Shown: positions 1 through 12,160, numbered from the stretch's first letter. The stretch is DNA of 64,000 nt from Morella rubra (GCA_003952965.2 CM025854.1:15912247-15976246); one strand, 5' to 3'. Numbers and translations are program-made. The notes: generated by a model from the sequence alone, not told the origin.

Positions 1-867
1 GTGTGATTGCCAAGAAAGTTTCCCGAAAATGCCAAGGTTGAGTCAACCTATATGAACTGAAGTTGAGTCCATCGTTAAAATTATCACCAACTATCCTCGG
101 TTTGTTCAGAAGTATGTTTGGTTGGTGTTGAAAATTTTTGAAATTTTATGAGAATTAGTGCAAAAGTGGGAAGAGGGAAGATTTGATGGATTATTTTAAT
201 ATTGAGAAAGTGGGAAAAGCAGAAGAGAGAAGATTAATAGAGTTTTTTAATATTGAAAAAGTGAGCCAACACCACTGAAATATGTTGAGAATTTTCCGAC
301 AGAATTTTTCAAAATTTATGTTTGGTAGTCAAAATTTCTGACATGAGCAAAATTTTGAAAAAACTCCGTGTGCCAAACATGCCTTATAGTAATTAGGTAA
401 GAGGATGTGATTTTGACCATAACAGCACCCTTACCGCTTGGGGAGCCCCTCAAGAAGGGCCTAGACGAACCTACAAAGAGTGGGAAAGCAAAGTCAATAT
501 GGAGGAACCATAGACGCTGCCTTAGAACAGATCAAGCCATAACTTGACCCCAAGTCCACAAAACACATTGTAATAGAGAAACAGGTAGGAGGCATGAGTA
601 TCGTCCCCTTTAGCATTGTTTTTATTCAGACTTGAATCCATGATCTCCCATCCAGCGGACCATGTAGTTGTAAACTTTGACTGATAAGCCAACCCCGCTG
701 ATGGTAAGTCAATACTCTATTGACAGCATGAAAATATCACAAAGAGGAATTAACAAGAAAGAATACTCAATTGATTGCCGCAACGACTATTCCTCACATG
801 AGAGATGCCCAAAATATACAAGCTATTTTTCTCGGAAGATAAATAGGCACACATCAAGTTCTCAAGC
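1..867. other. 3' flank of the EMB1923-like gene, no gene seen
   Basis: No convincing reading frame is present. The part next to 868 is probably 3' UTR of the minus-strand gene that ends there. The first 400 bases hold a MITE-like sequence, listed separately. Confidence 0.5.
111..383. mobile_element. MITE-like element with degenerate terminal inverted repeats
   Basis: The left end, starting at 111 with the motif tatgtttgg followed by runs of aaaattt, is matched in inverted orientation by the right end, which finishes ccaaacatgcc at 383. The interior is AT-rich and non-coding. The size and structure fit a short DNA transposon of the kind common in plant intergenic DNA. The target-site duplication is not clear, so the exact ends are uncertain. 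Confidence 0.4.
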
Positions 868-3452
868 TTAGACTATCTTCCATGTCAAGTGCCGATACCC
901 AGCCCACTTAGCTGCCAGATGGATTCCGATGGCTAAGGCTGCACCTAGCAATGGCATTGGAAGCCTCCTATCTGCAGCTGCAGCTGGAACTTCCACTTCT
1001 TCCTTTCCTCCTAAAAGCTTCTTTGAATGGTGAGAAATAGCTAAAGCCAGATATGAAGCCATTACCAAAAGCCTAACCCATGGTTCTCCAATAGCAGCAA
1101 GCACAGCTGCTACAGGTAATGCAGATGAAACATCATCCTTCTTTTTAACAAATCTTGAGAACCCATACAGTAGCAACAGAAGGGTCCAGAAGAATGGCTC
1201 AGAGATGTATCCACTCACAGCTGCATAGCCAATTAGGCCAGATACTGTAAGAAGATGAGTTTGGCTGTTTACAGAATTGGGAACAGCAGCTTCTGCAATG
1301 GCAAGAACAGCTGATGCCAATAGGATAATGGAGGTCAACTCTGGAACAGGTGCATATGCCACTATGCCAGAATAAAATGCTCGAATTGTGTAGGAAGCTG
1401 TCTCAAAACATCTGATCAGAGAAGTAATGGGGTCACCAATGAAGTGGTAAACAAGAGCCAAGGCAAGTTTCAAGAGGTATCCCACAAAAGACACGATCCC
1501 AAGTACAGCCTTTCGCCAGTTAGAAAGTTCAAACAAGACTGCCCTCCATGTGTAGACAAGAAAAGCCAGGGCTGCACAGTAAACAATCGAAATGATTATT
1601 ATTGCATAAGAGAAAAAACATTAGTATTGTTAACTCAGCCTACAGGGAGAAAGAAAAGTCAGCAGAATATGCACTGTACTTCCATAGGAAAAAAAGAAAA
1701 AATAAGAGAAAACATTGATCAATAATTTGGGCTAGTAAAAAGGAAGATGTAACGATGCCATCACCACAAACAACCACCCAGAAAAAAAAAAGCCCCAAAA
1801 AATCAGTGAAGCATGATCAAATGTCTAGCTGATTAACTAGATAAAACAAGACAAGCATCAGTTGAAGCTTTATAAAGTTCTTTATTAACAAGTGGTAGTT
1901 TATAGAAGTGGAACAAATTCCATCCTTTAGACTATTAGCAAAATTAGACCCATTCATTTGATTATCTCAAATATAAGGGCACAAATTTAAGGGAATGTTT
2001 GGGTCCCGAAATGAAAGTCAACTTGCAGAGAGAAGCAATCAGCTCCCACCTCAGTTAAAAGAAAAGACGCAAGTCAGCACTTGCTACACTCCCAACCAAA
2101 AAACCCTTCCCCTCCTGCTTTTAAAGTCAGTATTATCAACAGATCACACTCGAGATACTATTTCACCTGGTGTGTATGTTTGTGTTAACACACATACATT
2201 TCCTCAACTGCACTATATTTGTCTTGGCAGCCAACAGATCACACTCGAGATATTATTCCACCTGGTGTGTGTGTTTGTGTTAATACACATGCATTTCCTC
2301 AACTCCACTATATTTGTCTTGGCAGCCAACAGATCACACTCGAGATATTATTCCACCTGGTGTGTGTGTTTGTGTTAATACACATGCATTTCCTCAACTC
2401 CACTATATTTGTCTTGGCAGCCTCTTCTACAACATTTACAAGTAAACACCAATCCCTGAAAAACAGTTGGTGGCGGGAAACAAAAACTTAACTAAATTAG
2501 CCCTTGAATGACTAAAAATTCGCACCTAAAAACCTTTAAATGAATTTGAAACCTCACTTGTGGTAGTTCATTTAAATAAAACAAATCATATGAAATATTT
2601 CTTCAAAGATATGCAAGCAAATAGAACCATCAAAATGGTAAATTAGGAACCGGAACCTCCCTAAACAAAATTAAAGAAATTCCTAGACTACAATTTTTCA
2701 CTCCACAAAATGCAGGCAGTTTATGAGCTACAAACCTCCTATCATACAATATAAATGCAATTGGAAATGGGTCCCCCCGGCTATTCTCCCTCCACAACGT
2801 TAACACGGTAGTATGAATGCCAAAACTAGTCCATGGACAACTTACTCTACGATGAAACCACAGTAAACGACAAACAACAGCCAAATTTTCTTTCATTCAT
2901 TTCTTGCCAACCAAATGGACCACAAAGTAAAATCCATGCAATTACCCTCCCTTTGGCAGGTACGAAAGATGGGGAAAGTATTGAAGAAAGGAAAAGCATC
3001 GACTTTTTTTTATATATTTTTTCCTTAGCGGGAGATTCCTTCTCTTTCCCACAGTTTCTCTCCAACACAAACAGATAGAAAGACAGTGAGAAGAAAAATT
3101 TACCTACAAACAAAGGCCATCTCACTGGTGGGTCAGGAGCTTCTTTGGTCAAGTACCTGAACCGCTCAGGCATGGTGCTCTCTCCTCGAGCCGCTTTCTC
3201 AGTTTCATTATCATCAGTACCACCATTCCCTGCACTCGCAAAAACCAACAACTTCCTCCCACATACAAAATCCAGTCCTGTGCCGGAAGACCAAGGAAAA
3301 TTTGGACCTGGTTTGGCATTAAAGGATCGAGTTTTGGCTTGTAAAGAGCGTACAGGAAGGATATGTGCACGGGTTTTGATCCCGAGGTGAGATAATGCAG
3401 AGATTCTGAGAAAGGGTTTTGGATGGGAGAGAGTGGGAAGAGTCATTGACAT
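868..3452 (-). CDS. EMB1923: EMB1923-like plastid-targeted multi-span membrane protein (2 exons)
   Basis: Exon 1 is 3452-3104 and exon 2 is 1571-868. The junction (donor GTAAAT, acceptor TGTGCAG) joins 349 and 704 nt into 351 codons, giving a 350-residue protein. The first 60 or so residues are rich in Ser, Arg and Lys and look like a chloroplast transit peptide. They are followed by a conserved-looking segment PERFRYLTKEAPDPPVRWP near residues 94-113. Exon 2 encodes about six or seven hydrophobic segments (for example around FVGYLLKLALALVYHF and LLGAALAIGIHLAAK), then a basic C-terminus. I identify it with Arabidopsis EMB1923 (At4g28210) partly from the sequence style and partly because NDB1, its neighbour At4g28220 in Arabidopsis, lies next to it here. 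The molecular function is unknown; loss in Arabidopsis is embryo-lethal, as the name says. The gene model is strong; the name is an inference. Confidence 0.75.
2137..2422. repeat. Tandem repeat, three copies of a 95-bp unit, in the EMB1923-like intron
   Basis: The motif agatcacactcgagata recurs at 2141, 2236 and 2331, exactly 95 bases apart. Each copy continues through a tgtgtgtttgtgttaa segment and ends in tgtcttggcagcc. Copies 2 and 3 are almost identical and copy 1 has diverged slightly. The array lies inside the intron (1572-3103) of the minus-strand gene. The open frames that run through it are a by-product of the repeat. Confidence 0.9.
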
Positions 3453-5599
3453 GGTGGCCTGGGTTTCAGAGAGGTGTTGCCTTTACCAGTGTCTTAGAGC
3501 AAATGTGGGCAGGTTGGGTTTTGGAAAATTCGGGTCATGACCCATTGAGCAAGGGATGGACTCGGTTCAATCGGTACCCGTTTTAGAAACTTGGGAAAGC
3601 CGTCAGTGCTTCGTGTCCACTCTGGAATTCACAATTACTGGTTGACACTTTCTGTTTTTCGTTTTGTCTTTTTTCCAAGATAAAATAATTTTTTTATGAG
3701 ATTGATAACATAATTAGATTACAAAAAGTGGGAGTTGGGAGACCCTAACAATTTAACAAACACATATATACATATAGACGTCCAATGAAAGGAAGTCATA
3801 AATACACTCAACTGGGAATTAAAATTATTTTTTGGAAAAAAATTTAGCTGAAAAGGTTTTTTAAGTTAAAATTATTCTGTAGCTAAAACTCTCTTTTGCA
3901 TTCTCTGCATATAGATTGGGCCTCTTTAATAAAAAATTAGCAGTCTAGGAAGTTGGCTTTTCTTATTTAGGAGTATAAGGGGAATTATAGATAGTATAAA
4001 AGATTTTTTCTTAATTTTAAGTTCATTGTAGCTAAGAATTTATTTGGACCTAAAATTATTCTCAACCTGGTCAAAATATTAAATATTTAGAGTTCAAGCT
4101 CAATTAGTTTGGCCCCAATTAGTAGTGCCCTCCACTCAGGCACACAAAAGAAAGAAAATGGATATGTAACATAGATAGGATATTTTGTAATTTTTTACTT
4201 GAATTATACTATATCATTCATAAAGAAGTAGAGTGGATCCCATTATAAGACTTATGCTACTTGACATTTTACATGAACAAGTTAAATAGTATAAAATTTA
4301 ATTATTATATATATATTTTTTAACTATACAGTACAATTCAGATAAAAAATTATAAAAAAAAATCTTAATTCCTCTAGAACGGGTGCGTGCTCCTTTCCCT
4401 TGTTAATCCTTTTGGTTTCTGTTAGCTGGGGACAGCCTAATTGATGGGCTTGCCATCTTCCACTTCTTGCTCTTGGTTCCAAGTCCAAGGCAGGAAGAGC
4501 CCAAACTGGATAATCCCACAAGTGTGAGATTTGAAATCTAATAACACTCGAATACTCTAGATGTTGAGCCTTTTCTCTTCTCCTTCAGCGTACTCTTATC
4601 ATTTTCTTCATTATCTTCTCCCTTCTCTCCTCTCCTGATGCCCAGATACAATTGTTTGGTCTCTAGTGTCTATTAATTCCAAAGATTAAAAAAAAAAAAA
4701 ACTTACAAATTCCGAAGTTAAAAAAGAAATAAAACAAATTGTAGCTATCTTGTCTGTTAGTATGACACTATATCAAAGTATTCTTCATTTTTTCTATCTT
4801 TTCTCTTATTTAAATATTGTATAGCCCGTATTCCACCCTTTCTCTCCCTCGAGGTTCTCTTCTCCAGAACCTATTGATCCCTCTTTCTCTCTCAAGACGT
4901 TTTTTTACTTTTGTTTTTTCTGCTCTTTCCTTCTCGCAGAAGAGGATATTAAATTTTAGGAAATATTTGTTGGGCCAAATTACGTTCATGTGTAAATTAA
5001 ATAATAATCTCAAGTAAAACCAACAGCCAAACTGAAAAGAAATAAAGTAAGCACAAAAAGAACACGCAAGATTTACGTGAAAAACCCTTCAGTGTGAAGG
5101 AAAAATCACGAGATAACTCCGAGATAAATACACTATAATAAAATAGAGATTACAACACTCAAGTTTATGCTAAAAACTTGAGTTTTAGCAAATTTGAATT
5201 CAATGAGATCAACTCTATGAGAAAAATACAATCTCACTACAAATCTTATGATCTGAAGAGATCCATCTTGTAGCGAAATCCTTAATCTAAATATCACAAC
5301 TCTCTATTGATGAAGTACCTAGATAACCTTCTAAAAAATAACCTAATTTACGCTTGTGTAAAAAACGCACCTGAAGATCAAAAGAAAAACTCCTAAAAAA
5401 AAAGTCTCCTCTTTTTCTTTTCTATTTTCTTTCTTTTTCTCTTGGGCATGCGGCAGCTCTTTTTTCTTCTCTACTGGTGCGGCACCTTTTTCTTTTATTA
5501 TATATATATATATATATGAGGCAACTTTTTGCCCTACTAATAACATAGGCGTGCCCAAAATGGGCTTTAAAAGACATATGTCGGCTGGACCCACATAAC
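3453..5599. other. Intergenic DNA upstream of the EMB1923-like gene
   Basis: AT-rich sequence with no coding region I can support. It contains the promoter side of the minus-strand gene near 3453-3600 and an (AT)n microsatellite at about 5496-5517. The stretch 5040-5350 resembles decayed retroelement sequence, but I could not assign it. Confidence 0.5.
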
Positions 5600-5960
5600 A
5601 ATATTCACATAAAAGGCGACTCTAATATATATAGTTGAACCAGAGGCTGCTGTCTGATAAAGAAGTGGTAGCTAAGTAATCGGTGAGTAGCCATGGGTTT
5701 GCCGGGTAAGAGAAATGGCCAACAAAGCATGGGCACTCCTGCACATGACACACTTCCGATAATTGAATTCCATTCGCAGAGGGCAGCGAACATGAGACCT
5801 CTTTCTTTAGTTTCTACCAGGAGCTCGGGTGGCAAAACTGCTGATTCAACTAGGACTAAATCAGGCCTAATTATCCTTAGAAACCGGTGCTTGCTATTTG
5901 CAAGTCCCAACTGAGCTAGCTGTTGAGCCGTCAGCCAAAATTAACACTTTTTGTTCCTCT
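5600..5960 (-). pseudogene. UDP-glycosyltransferase (UGT85A-like) fragment, internally deleted
   Basis: Reading down from about 5950, the frame gives VNFW.LTAQQLAQ, then GLANSKHRFLRIIRPDLVL, then SAVLPPELLVETKERGL. These are the hallmarks of UGT85A-type flavonoid/terpenoid UDP-glucosyltransferases just before the PSPG box. The next residues jump directly to CEWNSIIGSVSCAGVPMLCWPF, which is the second half of the PSPG box. About 20 residues that normally contain the WCPQEQVL and HP.VGGFLTH part are missing, and the catalytic HCGWNS is altered. The N-terminal two thirds and the C-terminus of the enzyme are absent nearby. It is therefore a non-functional gene relic. Other UGT families are possible, but the GLANSK..FLWIIRPDLV block favours UGT85. 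Confidence 0.8.
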
Positions 5961-6599
5961 TATATCTCCAGTGAAACGATACTCTTTTACTTCCTTTAAT
6001 TGTTTTCTATTGTAACTCGGCTCAAACTCGACGAGACTAACCAACCTGAACCCAAATACAATGGATTCAATTGAAATCGGGGTCCGATTGGACAACCCTT
6101 ACCTCGATTTTGCCCACCTCTATCTACCAAAGCGCACCACGTGCTCATATAAATTTTGTAATTCACTAACATCTGTTATTAGTGAAAAAGACAAAAATAG
6201 ATGAAGGAACATATTTTTAACGAAATCTTATTACAATGATTAATTTGTAACTTCTTTTATTTCGGGGATTAGTTTGTAACTTTCATATACCATAAAGATT
6301 ATGGATACATTTATACTTTAGAAATACGATGTGTCTGATAGTTTGTGATGTACAGTATATATAGGATCTATTGTTTGATGGCATACAACATAATATTTTC
6401 TAAAAATAAAAAATCAAATATATAACAACAATATCTCAAGTCAACAAAAAACCAAGACGACAACTACTTGTTTGGAAAATTAATGATATTAAGGGTCGGG
6501 GTGCCCCTTCCTATGCCTAAGGAGGTGAAAGAATGGCTGCCACGACCTTTGATAATTGTAGGCTTCCCTTTTTTGTGAGATCAACCCCTTGCCAAGTGT
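5961..6599. other. Intergenic DNA, nothing recognised
   Basis: AT-rich sequence without a supported gene. The last 110 bases are less AT-rich and form the left half of whatever was interrupted by the element at 6600. Confidence 0.5.
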
Positions 6600-7032
6600 T
6601 AGGGGTGAACAAACGGATATCCGGTACAGTTTTTGGATCGAAATTCGATCAGATTAGATTTTCGGTTATACTTAAAATTAAGAATCGGATCGGACCACTT
6701 CTTAATCGGACCGGACCACTTATAAGTGGTCCGGTCCGATCCAAACCGGTTTGGTTGGACCACTTAAGTAAAGTACCATAAGTCAAAATAAAAAAATTAT
6801 AAAAGTGTAAAAAAAGTGTTATGTTCGTATTAAAATTTTTTTATTAATTATATTAAGAAATCCGGTCCGGATTAGATCCCAAAAGACATGGACCGAACCG
6901 GACCGGATATAACCGGTTTTATAAATCGGTTCGAACCGGACAAGATTTGGACCACTAAGACTATAAATCTGGTCCGACCTGGTCTGGTTTTATGGTCCAG
7001 TTCGGTTTGCGGTCCAATTTTGTGCAGCCCTA
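6600..7032. mobile_element. Non-autonomous hAT-like element, 433 bp
   Basis: The left end is TAGGGGTG and the right end is CAGCCCTA, giving inverted termini TAGGGGTG / TAGGGCTG. The element is flanked by ccaagtgt (6592-6599) and tcaagtgt (7033-7040), an 8-bp target duplication with one mismatch, which is the hAT signature. The interior is packed with direct and inverted copies of CCGGTCCG-type motifs, including a palindrome around 6700-6735. The same terminal and subterminal sequence type is found in the 4.8-kb hAT element at 42873-47710, so this is probably a deletion derivative or close cousin mobilised by that family. It encodes no protein. Confidence 0.8.
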
Positions 7033-9127
7033 TCAAGTGTGGAGGGGATCGTGAGGGTGACGGCCTCCGTTTCGTCAATCACGTGACTAAGGGTTTGATC
7101 TCAATGATTATGCGTACATTTATTCAATTATAAGGATTTCGATACTGCACCCTAAAATACTTTTTACCGCATTTCACTAAATACTACTGATTTCAGAGGC
7201 ATTGTACTTTCCATTAAGATTTTCCCTTATTTTAGACCAAAAGTGATTTAAACACTTTTATCGCATTTTACAAATTAAATATTAATTTCAAAGACATTGC
7301 ATTTTCGGTTAAGATTTTTCTTTATTTAAATCAAAAGGAATTTTTTGACTTTCGAAATGACTATTTTACTAGCATAAAATTTTATGGCAAAAAAAATATG
7401 TGGAAGCTGATTAGGCACCACGTTAATCTAGTAGACGGAAGGTCTAACAGAGGCAATTGTTTGATAAATTGTGTACATCTGAGGACCTTCAATGATCAGT
7501 TGAAAATTTCAAAGGATGATTTTTAAAAATAGGTCAAAAATAAAATGACTAAATGAGTAATTAACTCATTCAAATTATCAAAATTTATCGATATATGTAT
7601 TTCAATCACATTCAACAGTTAAATATACTATTAATGGGCTAGCTAGGTAGTATGATTTTGACGGTCAAATCATATTAAAAGGAGCATATTAATAGATAAA
7701 GATTGAATGTGACAAATTTAATAGTTTAGACTCTAAATGACACTAACTTTATAATTTAGGTTGCAAAGTGATTTATTTATCTCCCCTTTTAGAATTTATA
7801 CTAGATCATAAAAGATACTCGTTATTGAAAAGGTGACACCCATCAGCCCTCGACGGTCCAAGACGAAGGTTGTTTTTCATATTCAATGGTTAGATATTTT
7901 CGGTTGAACTCTTCTTGATCCATATACACTCTTGCCGTTTACAGTAAGCTTTCATAATGTAAAAAGGTTCAAAAGGAAATTGCACTTTATATTTACCACA
8001 ACTTTTACAATTTACACCCCCAAATTAAGTAACGCAACACTTTACAATTTAAACTATATGATAATTAAATGGTATATAAATTGTATTTTTTTTTATAAAA
8101 AAAAAAGTTAAAAAGTTAATATGGACCAGTAGTTCTATAACTGATCTACATAGTTAAACTACTTGCATATTGACGTAGGTACCAACAACCTCACTCATTG
8201 CATAGTTGAGTCATTGGCGGAGTTCAGTCCCCAAGTAACATGGACAGCTAGTGAGGCAGAGCTATTATTTTATAGTTTAATGTATGGGGACCTGCCTGAT
8301 TTTGACTCTTCAGTGCCTCTATATTCTATAAAATGTCCAGTTGTTGTGGGACTCATAGAGGAGGCGAGTAGTGGTAGAGGGGAACCACAAACTATATGGC
8401 CCACACCTCATCCACTTTGCGTTGGAAGTCGTCCCTCCTCATCTTTTAAATCAAAGCAACCGGCTGAATAGGATCCGTTGGTTTACTAAATTAAACTAAA
8501 TTTGAATGCAAATGAGATTATAGACCAACAAAACATCTTTCCAATGATCCAATTCATATTGAGTTCGACCTGTCGTTTATTATAAGTAGTAGTAGTAGCA
8601 GTAGGTATGCTTCATGACCCTTATCAACTAGTGAGTAGTATCAAGCCACTAGGCGGGGCAACAAAAATATGACTGTCTTCTAGAAAGAGAGATAACGCCT
8701 TCACTCTAGAACCCTTACTTCATCAGCTCCAAACCTGCCTCCTATAGAGAGACTCTGGCGGCAGGAGGAGCACCTCCCCTTACCCATCCTGGCACAGCGG
8801 ACCGTAACTAGGATCTGCACAAAAATTCCCTCTTTTGTTTTTATTTTTCATTTTTTGCTCAGAGATGGAGGCTAGATCCCGGTGCTCTCGGTGAACCTTA
8901 GAAAGAAAACCTAAAAGGACTCAACACCTCCAGGTGGCCGTAATTGCTCCAATCTGATGTCATTTGGGTGTCGCGTGAAGTCCCATGCGCCCGACCCATT
9001 TTCTTTGGCTCAAGCCGTTTCTGATGATCTACAAAGGATAAACCCCCTGAACAAATCCCGCACCTCAGGGCTCTTATATTTGTTTTGGTTCTGCCACCCA
9101 CCAGTTGAGCATGGTGGTCATGTGTCC
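7033..9127. other. Intergenic repeat-rich DNA
   Basis: Includes a decayed direct duplication of about 94 bases at about 7160-7370 (the motif cgcattt recurs at 7168 and 7262, followed by similar text). Also present are AT-rich stretches and a GC-richer block at 8640-9120 of unknown origin. No gene is supported; the 102-codon frame at 8163-8471 is not conserved in any way I can recognise. Confidence 0.4.
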
Positions 9128-9289
9128 AGTGACGGAACCAGGATTAAAATTTAAGGATGTCAAACTTTAAATGTGAAATGACAAAAAAAAAAATTCCATT
9201 CGTAATGCAAAAAATGTCTTAGAGTTACAATGTCGAAAATTAAGGATTAAAAGCATTATAAAATATTAAAATACATGTAACGTATTATG

Positions 9290-9490
9290 TATTGCGATTG
9301 AGAGGTGACAACTGGATCCTACGACTTTGCATCTTCTGAAAATGTGAAAATGTTGCAAAATGGCTTCGAACTTCAGCAACAATATCATTCGAACTAAACA
9401 TAATGCGAGGTCTTTTTGAACTACTATCAGTTTCAGAATTAGTAGCCACGTTAAGAGTATTAGACGACTCTACGTTGCGTGGCTTTCTAT
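9290..9490 (-). pseudogene. Short coding-like remnant of unknown protein
   Basis: The minus strand reads without a stop through KPRNVESSNT, then SSSKRPRIMFSSNDIVAEV, then HFQKMQSRRIQLSPLNRNT, ending at a stop near 9283. Upstream at about 9487 there is an acceptor-like TTGTAATAG. The composition (Ser/Lys/Arg patch followed by an amphipathic stretch) looks like real protein, possibly a transposase terminus or the last exon of a lost gene. I do not recognise the family. Just beyond it, at 9128-9240, lies a sequence starting gtgacggaaccaggatt, a phrase common in plant transposon remnants. Confidence 0.3.
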
Positions 9491-9999
9491 TACAAACTTA
9501 TCTATTATCAAAACAAAACAGTTGAATACACACTACTTACAACCCCTCTAATTATTATAAAATTCAAATCCATTATCCCAATACTGCCCAAATCTCTCTA
9601 ATTATTAGACTTTTAAAATCTCAATGTCTATCTTCCCCACCAACGATTCACCTCTTGAAACTGGTGAAGGTTTTGAGTTTTGACTAACCCTCATTGGGAT
9701 CATGCTCTCCAATGTCCATGGCTTCGAATGCCCCCAAAAAATAGCAATTTTTTCATTTAGAGCACCAAGTGAAAGGAACACTAACAAACAAAACAAATTC
9801 CGCTAAAAAGATCATCTTTAGTAACACGGCATCAAAAGAGCATATAGTAAAACAAAGAAAGAAGCAACTTCAAACAAGAAGTAACAAAGAGTCTACAACT
9901 TCTGCACTTAGTCAATTTAGCCCCGCTTAGGATAAAGCTCTAGTTAGCCTGGGCTTAATGGGTATAGGGTCCAGGCTAACTTATGAAAAAAAATAAAAA
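9491..9999. other. Intergenic DNA, nothing recognised
   Basis: AT-rich with no supported gene. Confidence 0.4.
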
Positions 10000-10541
10000 A
10001 AAATAAATCTAAAATTTTATTTTGGGCGGAACAATGGGTAGCGACCGCCCTGGTTCGCTACCCTCTCGTTCCGCCATTGCATGTGCCGCATTTTTAGTCC
10101 CCTTTGGCTGTTTTCAACGGCCTTCTCTATTTTTTTGCTCGATCATTAGCTATAGTTTGCTGTTGTGTTTGTTTTCGCCTTTAGATGGACTAAGTTGTTT
10201 TTACTTTGGTTTATATTAGCCCTCTGGTAGGCTTTGTTGGCCCCTTTTGACCTCTATTGATCCTCTGATGGGCTTCGTTGTGCCTAGGTTGCTTGGTGCC
10301 TTTTTTCTATACTAGCATTTATACGTTCCGATAGCCGCTGTCTACCTTGTCTGGCCGTTCTTTCTCTCTACTCAGCATGAAAACATTTGTAGTATTGCGA
10401 CCCATGTTGGTCCGATAGTCTTTGATTTAGCAAACTAGTTTGCTTGGATCTGTATTTATTTTTGTGCTTTATGGTATATTTTGTACTATGATCCCAAAAT
10501 GCAATGAAAGCCTATCAGTATTATTCATTACAAAAAAAAAA
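10000..10541 (+). mobile_element. Probable 3' end of a poly(A)-tailed retroposon
   Basis: A GC-richer, T-rich segment containing repeated phrases such as ctgatgggcttcgttg and ctggtaggctttgttgg. It ends with atgcaatgaaagcct and then an A-tract at about 10531-10540. This resembles the 3' UTR and tail of a LINE or other poly(A) retroposon. No reverse transcriptase motifs are visible, and no target duplication was identified. Confidence 0.4.
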
Positions 10542-11808
10542 GTACTATCAAGCTATTACTTAAAAAGGTGAGACAAGTTTTTCCCATCATATTTTGAGAT
10601 CGTTTTTGTTTGAAGATGTTGGAAATGTAGGACGCGCTCAATGTCATCTTTTTGGACAAAGATCCTTTGCAATTTCTGTCCGATACAATTCGGAGAGGGA
10701 TAGACACAACAGGTAGACCCTATTGTAGGGCTTGTGCTGCCTAAAACTTTACATGGACAACAATAAATAAGGTAGGGTCCACCTATTATGTCTATCTCTC
10801 ACTTGATTACACCATGCAATCCAGGTAAGAAATTGCAGAGAATCCTAATCCCATCTTTTTTTGTTGAATTATTCTTGTTTCTTATGGTCTGTTCTTTAAT
10901 TTCATCATATTTTCTAATCAATTATCTTTTTAACCACCGTTAAAAAATAAAAGCACAATTACACCTACAACCCCTGAGGTAAAATAATGTTGCAATTAGG
11001 CCCCAAAGTAACATTTTTGTACCGCTTGTTTCCCCAATATTTTGGGGTACAGAAATTTCCAACAAAACAAACACACTCCAAAATTTTTAACTTTTACACA
11101 TACACACTTCACTTTTCATAAACCCCAATAAATCTCAATAAAGTAAAGATTCCCAAAATTTCGAGAATATTCACCGAAATTTTGGCAAACAAACACTCCC
11201 TTTGAATGATTACCTCCTTGAGGTCGAGGTTCCTTAAAAATGAGAGCCACCCTTCTTTCCACTCCCCGTCATTTCAGTTAATGGTAAACTCCGATTGAAA
11301 TTTTAAAGCCACGTCATCGCCAATCAACATGCATGTCCAATCAAATTCCTAATGTCACATGTCTAGCCACTTCATTCGACGGAACAAAAAAAATCGTAAG
11401 TGCAACACCCTTTCTATGTAATTCCCCATGCAAGAATTATCTTCGTATTTTAACCTGAGAGAACATGAAAAGTGAAACCAAAGACTAGAAATGGTTGGAG
11501 GGTAGAGAAAATTTTGAAATAGAGCACAAAAATTGTTCGAAACATTTCACAATCCACGAGGGTCTTCCTCACATCACCTTGAGGAAGTTGATGAAATACC
11601 TTAAAAATTATACAGAGAATAAGGATCCTTAGACTCTGTAGAACAGAGATCATACCTTATAGAGAAGATATTGTCATGTCGTACAACTTTATTATTTCTT
11701 GTAATATGCACTTCCTCTATGTATTTAAACTGAATACATTCTCAATTGAAATCACGAGTATTACACATAATATTAGATTTTTGAAAGGCTAACACCTTCA
11801 ATCCTCCT
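10542..11808. other. Intergenic DNA with a MITE-like insert
   Basis: No gene is supported. About 11010-11215 looks like a MITE: both ends carry aaattt/ttggcaaacaaacactccc-type text similar to the nested element in NDB1 intron 2. It interrupts a sequence that mentions 'aggtaaaataatgttgcaa' before and 'gattacctccttgagg' after. Confidence 0.35.
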
Positions 11809-12160
11809 ATGGCTTCCTCCAATGCTTTTGTTTCTTTCACGCTTTCCAATATCACCCAGTTCATTTCCATCAAACTGGATCAAAATACTTATTTACTTTG
11901 GTTTTCACAATTTGTTCCTATGTTGCATGCCTATGATCTCCTGGTCATAGTTAATGGCTATGACTCATGCCCGCTTTCGGAAGTTGTCTTTGATGCTACT
12001 TCTAAGTCCAACATTGAGTTTCTCACTTAGACTAAAAAATGATCAATTTGTCCTTGGTTGGATTAATGCCACCCTTGTAGATAGTGTTCTTCCCACTGTT
12101 TATGGTTTCGATACCTCTAAAAAGGTGTGGAATTCTCTTACCGCTCGGTTAAACTTTTGA
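11809..12160 (+). pseudogene. Copia-type retrotransposon gag fragment
   Basis: The frame from 11809 reads SFTLSNITQFISIKLDQNTY, then LLWFSQFVPMLHAYDLL, to a stop near 12030. Reading resumes as DQFVLGWINATLVDSVLP and TVYGFDTSKKVWNSL to about 12155. This is the N-terminal gag domain of Copia polyproteins (pattern: ISIKLD..NYLLW, then ..WINATLSDSVLP, then ..VW..L). A frame change between the two parts and the absence of downstream zinc knuckle, protease or reverse transcriptase show it is only a fragment. Confidence 0.75.

Noticed and set aside
2137-2422. Regularly spaced repeats as a possible CRISPR array
   Set aside because: The copies are contiguous tandem units without spacers, in a plant intron.
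1995-2491. Two overlapping open frames of 127 and 90 codons
   Set aside because: They simply translate the 95-bp tandem repeat inside an intron; the repeated peptide reflects the DNA repeat.
8163-8471. 102-codon plus-strand open frame
   Set aside because: No recognisable motif, no splice or promoter context, and surrounded by decayed repeats; likely chance.
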